Assembly (NCBI GenBank): GCA_003612485.1
Contig: RAZA01000016.1
Location: 20,375 to 84,374, forward strand
DNA length: 64,000 nt
Direction: 5' to 3'
Source: a bacterium D16-50
GTDB taxonomy: Bacteria > Bacillota > Clostridia > Lachnospirales > Lachnospiraceae
Below the pieces are notes generated by a model that saw only the letters and a program-made list of their open reading frames with translations, was not told the DNA's origin and made no database searches. The translations under genes were made by a program, and so were the position numbers. Of this stretch, positions 17,020-26,156 are shown one piece after another. Numbering within the stretch: position 1 is the first letter of the stretch; every line of letters starts with the position of its first letter.

Positions 17020-20000
17020 TCACCCCAATATACTGCCCAGCGTACCGAACAGATTATCCACGTCGATGGGCTTTGCTATATGTCCGTTCATGCCGCTCTG
17101 GAGAGCCGCCTGTCTGTCCTCCTCAAAAGCGTTGGCAGTCATGGCCACGATGGGAATGGAGGCAAGCTCCTTGTTCTCCAGACTCCTGATGGCTCTGGCG
17201 GCATCATAGCCGTTCATCACCGGCATCTGCACATCCATAAGCACCACCTGATAATATCCCGGCGTAGATTTGGTCAGCATATCCAAGGCGATCCTTCCGT
17301 TCTCCGCCACCTCCGTGGTAAAGCCTGCATCGCCCAGAATCGCCACCGCAATCTCCTGATTCAGCTCCACGTCCTCTGCAAGCAGAATTCTCCCCGGCTG
17401 GAACTTCACCGGCTTCTTCTCGACGTTTTTCTCCTTCTCCTCCTCATATCCAACCACCGAATGCAGGCAGTTGCGCAGCTCCGACAGGAACAGAGGCTTG
17501 CCGCAGAACGCCGTGACTCCGGCCTCCTTGGCCTCCTCTTCGATATCCGACCAGTCGTAGGCCGTCAGGATAATGATGGGCACATCCTCCCCCGTCTCCT
17601 TCCGGATCCTTCTGACCACCTCGATACCATTCATATCCGGCAGCAGCCAGTCAATAATATATACACAATAATCATCACCCCGCATCACTGCCTGACGGGT
17701 ACGCAGAACGGCCTCCTTTCCTGACAGAGTCCACTCTGCCCGCATGCCGAACTGCTGGAGCATATAGGATACACTGTCGCAGGTATTGAAGTCATCGTCC
17801 ACCACCAGCGCCCTGCAGTTCTTCAGGGCGGGAATCTCCATAGCCTCCTTGGGTCCGGAATGCAGCCGGAACATAAGGGATACGATGAATTCCGTTCCCA
17901 CTCCCTGCTGGCTCTTCACCTCTATGGTGCCGTTCATCATGTCCACGATATTCTTGGTGATGGCCATTCCCAGCCCTGTGCCCTGAATCCTGCTGATGGT
18001 GCTGGTTGCCTCCCTCTCAAAGGGCTCGAAAATATGCTCAAGGAACTCCGGGCTCATGCCGATGCCGTTATCCCTGACTCGGAACTCATATTTTGCATAT
18101 CCCGCAGGGGCTCCGCCCTTTTCCGAGATCCTCATGCTCACGATGCCGCCTGCTCCGGTATACTTGATGGAATTGCTCAGCAGGTTCAGAAGCACCTGAT
18201 TCAGCCTGAGCCTGTCACAGTATACCTGCTCGTTTATCACGTCCACAGCGTCTATATGAAGCTCCAGCTGCTTTGCATGGATATCCGCCTGCACAATATT
18301 GCATAGGCTGTGGAGGACTTCCGGCAGACTGCAGGACTTCTCCTCCAGATTGATCTTGCCGCTTTCGATCCGGCTCATGTCCAGAACGTCATTGATCAGA
18401 CTCAGCAGATGGTTGCCCGAGGTCATGATCTTTTTCAGATACTCCTCCACCTGATCCTTTCGGTCGATATGGGTGATGGCCAGAGCCGTGAAGCCGATAA
18501 TGGCATTCATGGGCGTGCGGATATCATGAGACATGTTGGAGAGGAACACCGTCTTTGCCTTGCTGGCCTTGTTGGCCTGAGACAAGGCATCCTCCAGAAG
18601 GCTTTTCTTCTCCATCTCGCTTCTGGTCTCCTCGTCCACGCTGTGAAAGCCCAGCACCACGCCATGGCTTTCGTCCCAAGAGCCTGCCCGCACGATCTTC
18701 ACCTGAAAATATTTCATTCCCTTGGCCGTAAGCGTGCGGTAGTTCACACTGTAGAGCTTCTTCTGGGAGAGTTCCTGCCTGATCTTGTTCCCGGAGCAGA
18801 GCATGGAAAACATCTCCTTATCCTCCTCGTGGACGAACCTATGTACATACATCTCCATGCTCTCGTCCAGAGAACTTGCCTCGGTGAATACGCCTCCGAA
18901 CAAAGCATCGTCTTCGTCATCGTCCCGCAGACGCATTCCCTTTCCCGTGTCCAGATTATAAAAGCAGACCAGATTATAATCCATACTCAGCGCCTGAATC
19001 AGCTCCTTCTGACGCCTTTCCTTCTGCCTCTCCTCATTCTTCTGCTCCGTGCAGTCCAGCAGAAAACGCTGGTAAAACAGCTCGCCGTTCTCCTCAATGA
19101 GCTTGATGTTTCCCATAATGTGCAGCAGCTCGCCGCTCTTATGGCGCACCCTATATTCCACCCCTACACTGTCGCCGTCCTTCTTCAGCCGCCGAATATG
19201 CTCCCTGACCATATCTCCGTCTTCTTCCAGAACAGTGGGGGCTACCATGTGGAAGCCTTCCGCTATCATCTCCTCCGAGGATTCATAGCCCAGCAGCCGA
19301 AGGGCAGCCTTGTTGATGCTGAGGATCCGGGCACCGTCCAAGCTATGACAGATCACCCCGCAGTCCATGGCCGTGAACATGGTCTCCAGAGCGCGGTTCT
19401 TGTTGGTGATCTCCTTTTCATAGCTCCGCTCCTGCGTCACGTCCATGGCTACCCCCACGGTTCCCATAACGCTTCCGTCAACGTCATACAGAGGTGATTT
19501 ATACGTAGTCAATATTTTTTTCTCGTCTCCGCTCTGGACGATCTCGTCCGAGATGCAGGTAGACTTTCTGAGCATCACCATACGTTCAGATTCTATACAA
19601 GCAGGATCGTCATGCTCCACGTTCCAGATATAGGCATGGCCCCGCCCTTCTACCTGAGCCTTTTCCTTGTTCACCGTCCGGCAGAATGCATCATTCACCT
19701 TCTCATGGATACCGTTTTTATCCTTGTACCAGACAAGGTTCGGTACATTGTTGATGGTGGCGTCCAGAAAGTGGCTGGTCTCCCAGAAGTCTTTCCCAGT
19801 CTTGTAAGTCTGCTGCCACCTCAGGAATCGGAACCTAAGCTCTCTGTCAGAAGCCGGAAGCACCCATATGTCTTTAGCGTCCCAGCAGCTGTCCTCCAGA
19901 AGCCCCAGCCTCTCCCTGTCAACAAGCAGAATAAGCTCTGCATCCGCCGACTTGTTCTTTATCAGCGAATCCAGAGCTTCCTTTATTTCCATCTCCTGCA

Positions 20001-20163
20001 AATTCACGAAAATCGCCCCGGCCTCAGCTGCCAACGCCCCGTCGGGCCTGCTGCTTTCTGAGAATTCATGGGTAAAATGCTCCAATGGAGTCATTTCCTT
20101 CATAATTTCAAACGCTCTGCACGGACGGCCCGCTAAATACAGCCGAAGATGACAATGATACAT
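17020..20163 (-). CDS. Hybrid sensor histidine kinase with PAS domains and two receiver domains
   Basis: 1047 residues, with no membrane segment seen, so cytoplasmic. An N-terminal unassigned region (1-100) is followed by three PAS-like domains: about 110-250 (TINNVPNLVWYKDKNGIHEK), 255-375 (MDCGVICHSLDGARILSINK) and 390-520. The HisKA box SHDIRTPMNA is near residue 545; the ATPase carries RDNGIGMSPEFLEHIFEPFE and GTGLGMAITKN. Two receiver domains end the protein, with phospho-acceptor Asp in YIIDWLLPDMNG and VLMDVQMPVMNG. No Hpt domain or output regulator is adjacent, so the phosphate target is elsewhere. The start at 20163 is chosen for its GAGG site; a Met 8 codons earlier lacks one. It has its own strong promoter. 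Confidence 0.92.
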   Translation of the reverse strand: MYHCHLRLYLAGRPCRAFEIMKEMTPLEHFTHEFSESSRPDGALAAEAGAIFVNLQEMEIKEALDSLIKNKSADAELILLVDRERLGLLEDSCWDAKDIWVLPASDRELRFRFLRWQQTYKTGKDFWETSHFLDATINNVPNLVWYKDKNGIHEKVNDAFCRTVNKEKAQVEGRGHAYIWNVEHDDPACIESERMVMLRKSTCISDEIVQSGDEKKILTTYKSPLYDVDGSVMGTVGVAMDVTQERSYEKEITNKNRALETMFTAMDCGVICHSLDGARILSINKAALRLLGYESSEEMIAEGFHMVAPTVLEEDGDMVREHIRRLKKDGDSVGVEYRVRHKSGELLHIMGNIKLIEENGELFYQRFLLDCTEQKNEERQKERRQKELIQALSMDYNLVCFYNLDTGKGMRLRDDDEDDALFGGVFTEASSLDESMEMYVHRFVHEEDKEMFSMLCSGNKIRQELSQKKLYSVNYRTLTAKGMKYFQVKIVRAGSWDESHGVVLGFHSVDEETRSEMEKKSLLEDALSQANKASKAKTVFLSNMSHDIRTPMNAIIGFTALAITHIDRKDQVEEYLKKIMTSGNHLLSLINDVLDMSRIESGKINLEEKSCSLPEVLHSLCNIVQADIHAKQLELHIDAVDVINEQVYCDRLRLNQVLLNLLSNSIKYTGAGGIVSMRISEKGGAPAGYAKYEFRVRDNGIGMSPEFLEHIFEPFEREATSTISRIQGTGLGMAITKNIVDMMNGTIEVKSQQGVGTEFIVSLMFRLHSGPKEAMEIPALKNCRALVVDDDFNTCDSVSYMLQQFGMRAEWTLSGKEAVLRTRQAVMRGDDYCVYIIDWLLPDMNGIEVVRRIRKETGEDVPIIILTAYDWSDIEEEAKEAGVTAFCGKPLFLSELRNCLHSVVGYEEEKEKNVEKKPVKFQPGRILLAEDVELNQEIAVAILGDAGFTTEVAENGRIALDMLTKSTPGYYQVVLMDVQMPVMNGYDAARAIRSLENKELASIPIVAMTANAFEEDRQAALQSGMNGHIAKPIDVDNLFGTLGSILG

Positions 20164-20216
20164 ATCAGTTTTCCTCACTTTTCGCATGGTAAGCTGCTAA
20201 CAAAGCAATCAATAAT

Positions 20217-20245
20217 ATTTTAACAAACATACCAATCCATGTCAA
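20217..20245 (-). promoter_or_regulatory. Strong sigma-A promoter of the hybrid kinase
   Basis: Minus-strand -35 TTGACA (20240-20245), exactly 17 bases, -10 TAAAAT (20217-20222), about 55 bases before the chosen start codon. It separates the kinase from the preceding ABC importer operon. Confidence 0.78.
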
Positions 20246-20307
20246 TCTTTATTCTTATACTGACCTTCAACGCTCACCCTTTGTTCCTCCTTGTCTCTGA
20301 ATAAATG

Positions 20308-21093
20308 TCATCCGGCTCCGCAGCCCTGACACATGTCATAATAATACTGGATTCCTCTATCCGTCTCCAGTCTCCCCACCCTCACGCCGTACAGCTTCTC
20401 CACCACCCCGGCCTCCAATATCTCCTCCGGCCTGCCGCAGGCTGCGATTTTTCCCTCCTGCAGGGCCGCAATCCGATCTGAGAGCTTCAGGGCAAGGAGA
20501 ATATCGTGCAGAACCAGAAGAACGGTCTTTCCCTCCTCCGACAGTTTCCTGACCATTTCCCCGAAGCGAAGCTGCTGCCCGATGTCCAGATAGGTGGTAG
20601 GCTCATCCATGATGATCACCGGAGCCTGCTGGGCCAGCGCCATGGCGATATACACCTTCTGGCGCATACCTCCGGACAGCTGGGCCATAGGGCGTGCCGC
20701 CAGCTCCTCTATGCCCAGCTGACCCATGGCCTCCCCGGCGATTGCATAATCCCTTGGGCCGTATCTTCTGGGGTACTCCAGATAAGGAAAACGCCCATGA
20801 AGCACCATACGGCCCGCGGATATATCGGGAACATTCTTTCCCTGCGGCAGATAGGCGGCTCCTCTGGCCAGCTCCGCCCGGGACATTGCCTTCACGGAAA
20901 CGCCGCCCAGCCTGATATCCCCCCCGCTTAAGGGCACAAAGCCCAGCACCGCCCGAAGCAGCGTGCTTTTTCCGCTGCCGTTGCTGCCTATCAGCGTGGT
21001 GATTTTCCCTGCCGGAATCTCCAGATTCACGCCGTGCAGGATTTCACTCTTCCCGTACCCGGCGTGCACATTCTCCAATTCAATCGCGCTCAT
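20308..21093 (-). CDS. FecE/BtuD-type ABC transporter ATPase
   Basis: 261 residues from the Met at 21093. Walker A GSNGSGKST, signature LSGGMRQK, Walker B VIIMDEPT and the H-loop LVLHD are all intact. The family powers import of iron chelates, haem or cobalamin. A Met 13 codons upstream is possible but adds residues before the usual first beta strand. Last gene of the minus-strand set binding protein, permease, ATPase. The C-terminal CQGCGAG ends in two cysteines, which is unusual but of unknown meaning. Confidence 0.93.
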   Translation of the reverse strand: MSAIELENVHAGYGKSEILHGVNLEIPAGKITTLIGSNGSGKSTLLRAVLGFVPLSGGDIRLGGVSVKAMSRAELARGAAYLPQGKNVPDISAGRMVLHGRFPYLEYPRRYGPRDYAIAGEAMGQLGIEELAARPMAQLSGGMRQKVYIAMALAQQAPVIIMDEPTTYLDIGQQLRFGEMVRKLSEEGKTVLLVLHDILLALKLSDRIAALQEGKIAACGRPEEILEAGVVEKLYGVRVGRLETDRGIQYYYDMCQGCGAG

Positions 21094-21198
21094 TTCCCTT
21101 CCCCCTGCATCCGATGGCCGGCCCGATTCCATACACGGCCCTTCCTCCGTCCCTTGCCGCCGGCAAAAAACCCCTCCCTCCGTTTTGTCCTCCCATGA

Positions 21199-22212
21199 TC
21201 AATCTCTTCTATGTCCTCCCTTGTGCCGCATCAGCAGATACAGAAACACCGGGCCTCCGATCACGGACATGAGGATACCCACCGGCAGCTCATAGGGAGC
21301 AAAAATCAGCCGGGAAGCCGTATCGCAGAGGGTCACGAAGCCCGCCCCGAAAATGGCGCACAAGGGCAGGAGCCTGCCGCTTTCGCTGCCGGAGAGCCTG
21401 CGGACAAAATGAGGCACGATCAGCCCCACAAAGCCCAGCAGCCCTGCAAAGCTCACTGCCGCCCCCGCAAGCAGCGCAGCCAGCGCCAGAAAGATCATGC
21501 GGTATTTCCCCACGGACAGCCCCACTCCTCTGGCTGTGTCGTCCCCCAGCCCCGCCACGTCCAGCTCGTTGCATAGGGTAAGCAGCGCAGCCAGCGCCAA
21601 AAGGATGATCCCCGCCGCCGGAGCCAGTCTGAGATAGGAGACAGAGGAAAAGCCCCCCACCCGGAAATCTATGCTGAGCATAGCCACCTCCGTGTCCAGA
21701 ACCGTTATGGACTCGCATATGGCATTCAAAATGCTGTTCAGGGCCACCCCGCCCAGAATCACGGTAGTCTTGGACGCTCCCGTCCGTCTGGAAAAGAAAA
21801 AGATCACCAGAACCGTGGCAAGGCTTCCCCCGAAGGCCGCCAGCGAGACCCTAGGGCCCGATATGACCCCGAAGGCGCAGCAGACCGTGACCCCCAGCCC
21901 GGCCCCCGCATTGACCCCTATGATCCCCGGCGAGGCCAGCTTGTTGGCCAGAATGCTCTGCAGCACCGCCCCGGACACTGCCAGCGCGGCTCCCGCCAAA
22001 AGCGCCCCAAAAGTCCGGGGAAGCCTTGCATAGAGCAGAATGCTGCGACCCATGCCCGCGCTGCCTCCTACAAGGATGTCAAACAGCTCCCTTGGGGTGA
22101 ACACAATATTGCCAAGGCATAAGCTCAGAACCGTTATGGCCGCGCAGACGCCCACCCCGCCCCACAGCAGACAGAGAAAGCGCCGCCGTCCCGCCGCAAA
22201 CTCCTTTTCCAT
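21199..22212 (-). CDS. FecCD/BtuC-type ABC transporter permease
   Basis: 337 residues with about ten membrane helices. Family markers are LPRTFGALLAGAALAVSGAVLQ (helix 2 region, seen in shorter form as LPRTFGALLAGAALA), NKLASPGIIGVNAGAG and GLLGFVGLIVPHFVR. It forms the membrane channel for an iron-chelate, haem or corrinoid importer together with the flanking ATPase and binding protein. The start at 22212 follows GGAGAGGGGGAG; the long in-frame N-terminal extension has no hydrophobic or conserved content. A 105-base gap with a short palindrome separates it from the ATPase gene. Confidence 0.93.
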   Translation of the reverse strand: MEKEFAAGRRRFLCLLWGGVGVCAAITVLSLCLGNIVFTPRELFDILVGGSAGMGRSILLYARLPRTFGALLAGAALAVSGAVLQSILANKLASPGIIGVNAGAGLGVTVCCAFGVISGPRVSLAAFGGSLATVLVIFFFSRRTGASKTTVILGGVALNSILNAICESITVLDTEVAMLSIDFRVGGFSSVSYLRLAPAAGIILLALAALLTLCNELDVAGLGDDTARGVGLSVGKYRMIFLALAALLAGAAVSFAGLLGFVGLIVPHFVRRLSGSESGRLLPLCAIFGAGFVTLCDTASRLIFAPYELPVGILMSVIGGPVFLYLLMRHKGGHRRD

Positions 22213-22396
22213 ATCCGCTCCCCCTCTCCTTTTGTGGCGCCATGCCGTCCTTATACACGCCCGGCGCTGCTTTGCCGACATACTCTTTTCTCCGTCCAGA
22301 GGCATCCCAGCGCCTTTTTCCGCCGCGGGGCAATGCCTTCTATATGCCCTTACTCCCCTACGGCACAGCTTTGTACCGTCCTGATTGCGCCGGCTC

Positions 22397-23365
22397 TCAC
22401 TCTCCGTACAGCATATCCTCCAACAGCTCATAGGCCTCCGCCCAGCGGGCGTTGGGCTTCAGATTATATAGATGCTTGTCCAGAAAATACAGCTTCTCGT
22501 TTTTCACGGCGTCCAGCTCCCCCCACAGAGGATTCTCCCGGAACATATTCTCCACATTCTTCTTTGTCCCTTCGGTATCGTCGCCGGACTGCACGATCAA
22601 AATCCGGTCCGGGTTCTGCAGCAATATGCTCTCGATACTCAGATTCTCTAAAAGACTATCCTCAGAATCCGCGATATTCACGCAGCCCAGACTCTCCACC
22701 ATCTCCCCCAGCACGTTGCCCTTGCTGTTCTTGGCCCGGATGCTGGTGGCGGAGGCCCGCATCACCAGAACCGTCAGAGGCTCCCTCCCCTCATTGCGCT
22801 CCAGCACCTCGGTGATCTTTTCCTCCACCAAAGCTCCGTACTGCTCGTACCTCTCCGGGCGGCCTGTGATTTCCGTGCAGATCTTCAGCATTCTCAGATA
22901 ATCTTCAAAGCAGGCCACGTCGAAGTAGGCCACCGTGATTCCCGCCCCCTCCAGCGCCTGCTGCCATTCCAGATGCTGGGACGTATTGGTGCTGGCCAGC
23001 ACGAAATCCGGCTCCGCCGAAAGCAGCAGCTCCAGATTCAGCCTCTTAGTCTCCCCCAGATTCACGGTGCCCTCCGGCAGGGAAAGGTCAAAATCGTCAA
23101 AGGCGTCTTCCGGCGCCGCGCAGACCTGCTCCCCCGCCAGACTCCACATATCCGCATAGCTCCCCAGCAAGGCCGCCGTGCGCTCATAGGAGGTCACCGT
23201 CACCTCCCTGCCCAGATCGTCCGTGAAGGTATAGCTTTCTATCCCTACGGCCTCTTCCGTCCCCGGCTCTTTTGAAGATTCCCCATCCCCCGTCCCTGCC
23301 TTCTCCCCGCAGGCGCTCAGCGCCAGACAGCATATGGCCGCCGCAAAAAACAGTCCTCTTTTCAT
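22397..23365 (-). CDS. FecB/BtuF-type substrate-binding lipoprotein
   Basis: 322 residues. Signal peptide MKRGLFFAAAICCLALSAC with lipobox cysteine 19. Periplasmic-binding fold of class III: FTDDLGREVTVTSY start, LNLELLLSAEPDFVLAS, the long backbone helix near residues 160-190, and the C-terminal LYFLDKHLYNLKPNARWAEA. It captures the ligand for the FecCD permease. No cobalamin riboswitch or obvious Fur box was seen upstream, so iron chelate or haem is a guess. Ribosome site GGGAGG. A 184-base gap without recognisable content precedes the permease gene. Confidence 0.93.
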   Translation of the reverse strand: MKRGLFFAAAICCLALSACGEKAGTGDGESSKEPGTEEAVGIESYTFTDDLGREVTVTSYERTAALLGSYADMWSLAGEQVCAAPEDAFDDFDLSLPEGTVNLGETKRLNLELLLSAEPDFVLASTNTSQHLEWQQALEGAGITVAYFDVACFEDYLRMLKICTEITGRPERYEQYGALVEEKITEVLERNEGREPLTVLVMRASATSIRAKNSKGNVLGEMVESLGCVNIADSEDSLLENLSIESILLQNPDRILIVQSGDDTEGTKKNVENMFRENPLWGELDAVKNEKLYFLDKHLYNLKPNARWAEAYELLEDMLYGE

Positions 23366-23447
23366 CTCAGTCCTCCCTCCCGCTATAAAACCGCCCCTCC
23401 CCATACAGCTTTCCTTAAGCCTTGCTAGGCTTTCATTCTCATAAGCC

Positions 23448-23479
23448 GAATACCCCGCAGCTTTTGCTGCAGGGTATTC
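23448..23479. repeat. 14-bp inverted repeat hairpin upstream of the FecBCD set
   Basis: gaataccccgcagc (23448-23461) / gctgcagggtattc (23466-23479) with a TTTT loop, 13 of 14 positions pairing. A second small stem aagcc..ggctt is at 23417-23432. Lies in the 211-base gap between the redox fusion gene and the binding-protein gene; no U-tract follows on the minus strand, so leader hairpin or small interspersed repeat rather than a clear terminator. Confidence 0.55.
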
Positions 23480-23576
23480 AAATTCGTCAAATAGCCATGC
23501 TTGGGGAAACGAAACTTTAAGCCCGGCATAAATACCAGATATAAGTCAGAACTCGCCCCAATCCCCATGGAAAAAA

Positions 23577-26144
23577 TCAACAAGTGGCCCCGCCCTTGAC
23601 CTTCTTTTCCAGTATGGCCGACTTGTCTATGGTTCCGTGCAGAAGCTTATCCTGCACATAATCGAAGCCCAGACGGTTCACCGTGTCCGCAAAACGCTCC
23701 CCCGTAATGCCCTCGTCACGAAACAGCAGGATGGCCCTCTCTACCGTGTCCAGAACCTCCTCCTCGCTGACAAAGAGCTTATCCAGAGGACGGCCGTTAG
23801 CAACCTTCTTGCCCCATCTTCCGCCGATGTAGATTTTGCAGCCCTCCATATATTCTTCCGTGACGCCGAAGGGACATTTCCCCTTGCAGCGCCCGCAGCC
23901 GTTGCAGGCGTCCGTATCCACTCTCAGCACGCCGTCCTTCACCTCGGCCACTTTGACAGGGCAGCCCGTCTCCACCTGACACCTTGCACAGCCCCTGCAT
24001 TTAGAGAAATCAAACAAGGGCACCCGCTGGCCGATGATTCCCAGATCGTTCAGATCCGGCTTCACGCAGTTGTTGGGACAGCCTCCCACCGCTATCTTGA
24101 ACTTGTGGGGCAAAGTCACATCATGATACCCCTTGTAGAACCGCTGGTGGATCTTCTCGCTCAGGCCGAAGGTATCCACAAGACCGTACTGGCAGGTAGT
24201 CCCCTTGCAGGAGACCACGGGACGCACCAGAGAGCCCGTTCCTCCGGTCTCCAAATTGTTCTCCGCCAAAAACGCGATGACCGGATCGATATTTTCATAG
24301 GGAACACCCTGAATTTCCATGGTCAGCCGGGTAGTCATGGTGATCTCCCCGCTGCCGAAGCGCTCCGCCGCCTCCGCGATGGCACAATGCTCCTTGGCTG
24401 TAATCTTTCCGTTCTTGGTGATCACCCGGACATTGAACACATCCCCGTACCGTTTATCCTGAAGGCAGCCCAGCCCCTTCACCCGCTTGATCTCCTCCGC
24501 GGACAGCTTTCCTCCCGCGGGAACCCCCTTCTTGATCACATTGAAGCTGGCTCCGCCTTCCAAGACCTTCGTATTTACAAAGCCCAGCGCTTTCAGCTTA
24601 TTCTGTGTCAGATATCCTCTCTTGCCCCTTGCGCATACTAACAGCAGCTTCTCGTCCTTTTGGAACCGGGCAAGCGCCTGCTCCGGCTTGGTCAGATCAA
24701 GCCACTCCGCGCCTGAAATCGAAGGCGCGGGATGGACGTCCACCAGACGATACCCCCCTGCGGCTCCCGCCGCATACTCGGCAGGCGTAAAGGACTCCAG
24801 ACGGCCCGTTAACTTATTTACCAGCACGCCGCAGGCCACCGCAAAAGGATGGATTGCTGTGGAAAAGGGCGGCGCGTATGCAAAGTCCATGGTGAGGAAA
24901 TCCTCGGCCCGACAGCCCATGGAAATCCCTGCCACCGCGATATCCGCCATCTTGTCCACGGCTCCCGCGCCAATGACCTGCATCCCCAGAAGCCTATGGC
25001 TTTCCGCGTCCGCCACCAGCTTTGTGACAAAAATACCGGAATCAGGATAATAATGAGCCTTATCGTCCGTAACGCAGAGCGCGGACACCACACTGATGCC
25101 CTCCGCCTTAGCCTGCTCCTCAGTCATCCCGGTTCTGGCTCCATTCAAGTTCTCGGCAAGCTTTACAACACCCGTTCCCAGACACCCCGGATATTCCAGC
25201 TGATCCCCGCTCAGGTTCAGCGCCAGCGCCCTGCCTGCAATATTGGCCGTGGAACCCATGGCTGACCACTGCCGCTTTCCGGTGATTCTGTTCTTTACCA
25301 GCGCGCAGTCGCCCACCGCGTAAATGTCGGGCAGGTTGGTCCTCAGGAACTGATCCGTAAGGATGCAGCCTCTGTCCATCTCAAGCCCTATATCATTCAG
25401 GAATCTTGTGGCAGGGCGGATGCCCGCTGCCAGAACCACCATGTCAGCAGGGAGCACACCCGCGCCGGTGGCCACATGATTTACCCGCTCCTCCCCGCCT
25501 ATGGCGTTCAAGGGTGTCCGTGTCAAAATGCGCATCCCTCTCCCCTGAAGCTGGCGGCGAACATAGTCCGCCATCTCCGGGTCAAAGATGTTTGGCATCA
25601 GCTGGGGCGCCATGTCCATGACCGTCACCGAAAGACCTCTGGCCATCAGGTTCTCCGCAACCTCCAGACCGATGAAACCGCCGCCCACCACCACGGCCCG
25701 ACTGCAGCCTTGCTCTTCGGCATATTTCCTTGCGGCAATGGCGTCCTCAGGAGTGCGGACGGTGAACACGCCGGGAAGCCCGGTTCCCTCCACGGGAGGA
25801 ACCGAAGGTTCTGCTCCCACGGCAATTACAAGCTTATCGTAATTTACGGTATACAGCTCCTCCCCCTGCACGGAGACGGTCTTGGCCGCCGGATCCACCG
25901 CCACCACCTCGCTGGAGGTATGCACCTGAGTTCCCGTAAGCCCCATGAATTTCTCAGGGGAGTTCACGATCAGCTCCCCTTCCTTCTCTATGCTTCCTCC
26001 GATATAATAGGGCAGACCGCAGCCTGCATAGGAAATATTCTTCCCCTTGGTATAGATCACAATCTCATCATTGGGATTCTCTCTTTTGAGCTTCGCGGCC
26101 ACCTTGGTTCCCGCCGCAACGCCGCCGATAATGACAACCTTCAT
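23577..26144 (-). CDS. Four-module redox fusion: CoA-disulfide reductase-like, rhodanese, sulfite/nitrite reductase-like, ferredoxin
   Basis: 855 residues. (1) Residues 1-445: FAD pyridine nucleotide-disulfide oxidoreductase with GGVAAGTKVAAKLKR and the CoADR-type single active cysteine Cys42 in SYAGCGLPYY. (2) About 460-555: rhodanese with CARGKRG as the persulfide loop. (3) About 565-735: sulfite/nitrite reductase half-domain with MTTRLTMEIQGVP and the siroheme/4Fe-4S cysteines CKGTTC and CPNNC. (4) About 735-780: two 4Fe-4S clusters, CRGCARC and CNGCGRCKGKCP. Parts 3 and 4 resemble AsrC of anaerobic sulfite reductase. Likely role: NAD(P)H-driven reduction of a sulfur species (persulfide, polysulfide or sulfite) with internal sulfur hand-over (inference). 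Start has AGGAGG; it follows the VanW gene after 12 bases, probably cotranscribed. Confidence 0.92.
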   Translation of the reverse strand: MKVVIIGGVAAGTKVAAKLKRENPNDEIVIYTKGKNISYAGCGLPYYIGGSIEKEGELIVNSPEKFMGLTGTQVHTSSEVVAVDPAAKTVSVQGEELYTVNYDKLVIAVGAEPSVPPVEGTGLPGVFTVRTPEDAIAARKYAEEQGCSRAVVVGGGFIGLEVAENLMARGLSVTVMDMAPQLMPNIFDPEMADYVRRQLQGRGMRILTRTPLNAIGGEERVNHVATGAGVLPADMVVLAAGIRPATRFLNDIGLEMDRGCILTDQFLRTNLPDIYAVGDCALVKNRITGKRQWSAMGSTANIAGRALALNLSGDQLEYPGCLGTGVVKLAENLNGARTGMTEEQAKAEGISVVSALCVTDDKAHYYPDSGIFVTKLVADAESHRLLGMQVIGAGAVDKMADIAVAGISMGCRAEDFLTMDFAYAPPFSTAIHPFAVACGVLVNKLTGRLESFTPAEYAAGAAGGYRLVDVHPAPSISGAEWLDLTKPEQALARFQKDEKLLLVCARGKRGYLTQNKLKALGFVNTKVLEGGASFNVIKKGVPAGGKLSAEEIKRVKGLGCLQDKRYGDVFNVRVITKNGKITAKEHCAIAEAAERFGSGEITMTTRLTMEIQGVPYENIDPVIAFLAENNLETGGTGSLVRPVVSCKGTTCQYGLVDTFGLSEKIHQRFYKGYHDVTLPHKFKIAVGGCPNNCVKPDLNDLGIIGQRVPLFDFSKCRGCARCQVETGCPVKVAEVKDGVLRVDTDACNGCGRCKGKCPFGVTEEYMEGCKIYIGGRWGKKVANGRPLDKLFVSEEEVLDTVERAILLFRDEGITGERFADTVNRLGFDYVQDKLLHGTIDKSAILEKKVKGGATC

Positions 26145-26156
26145 ACAATTGACCTC

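Noticed and set aside
23405..23576. Cobalamin riboswitch in front of the FecBCD-type genes
   Set aside because: The stretch is too short and lacks the conserved B12 box; only hairpins are present.
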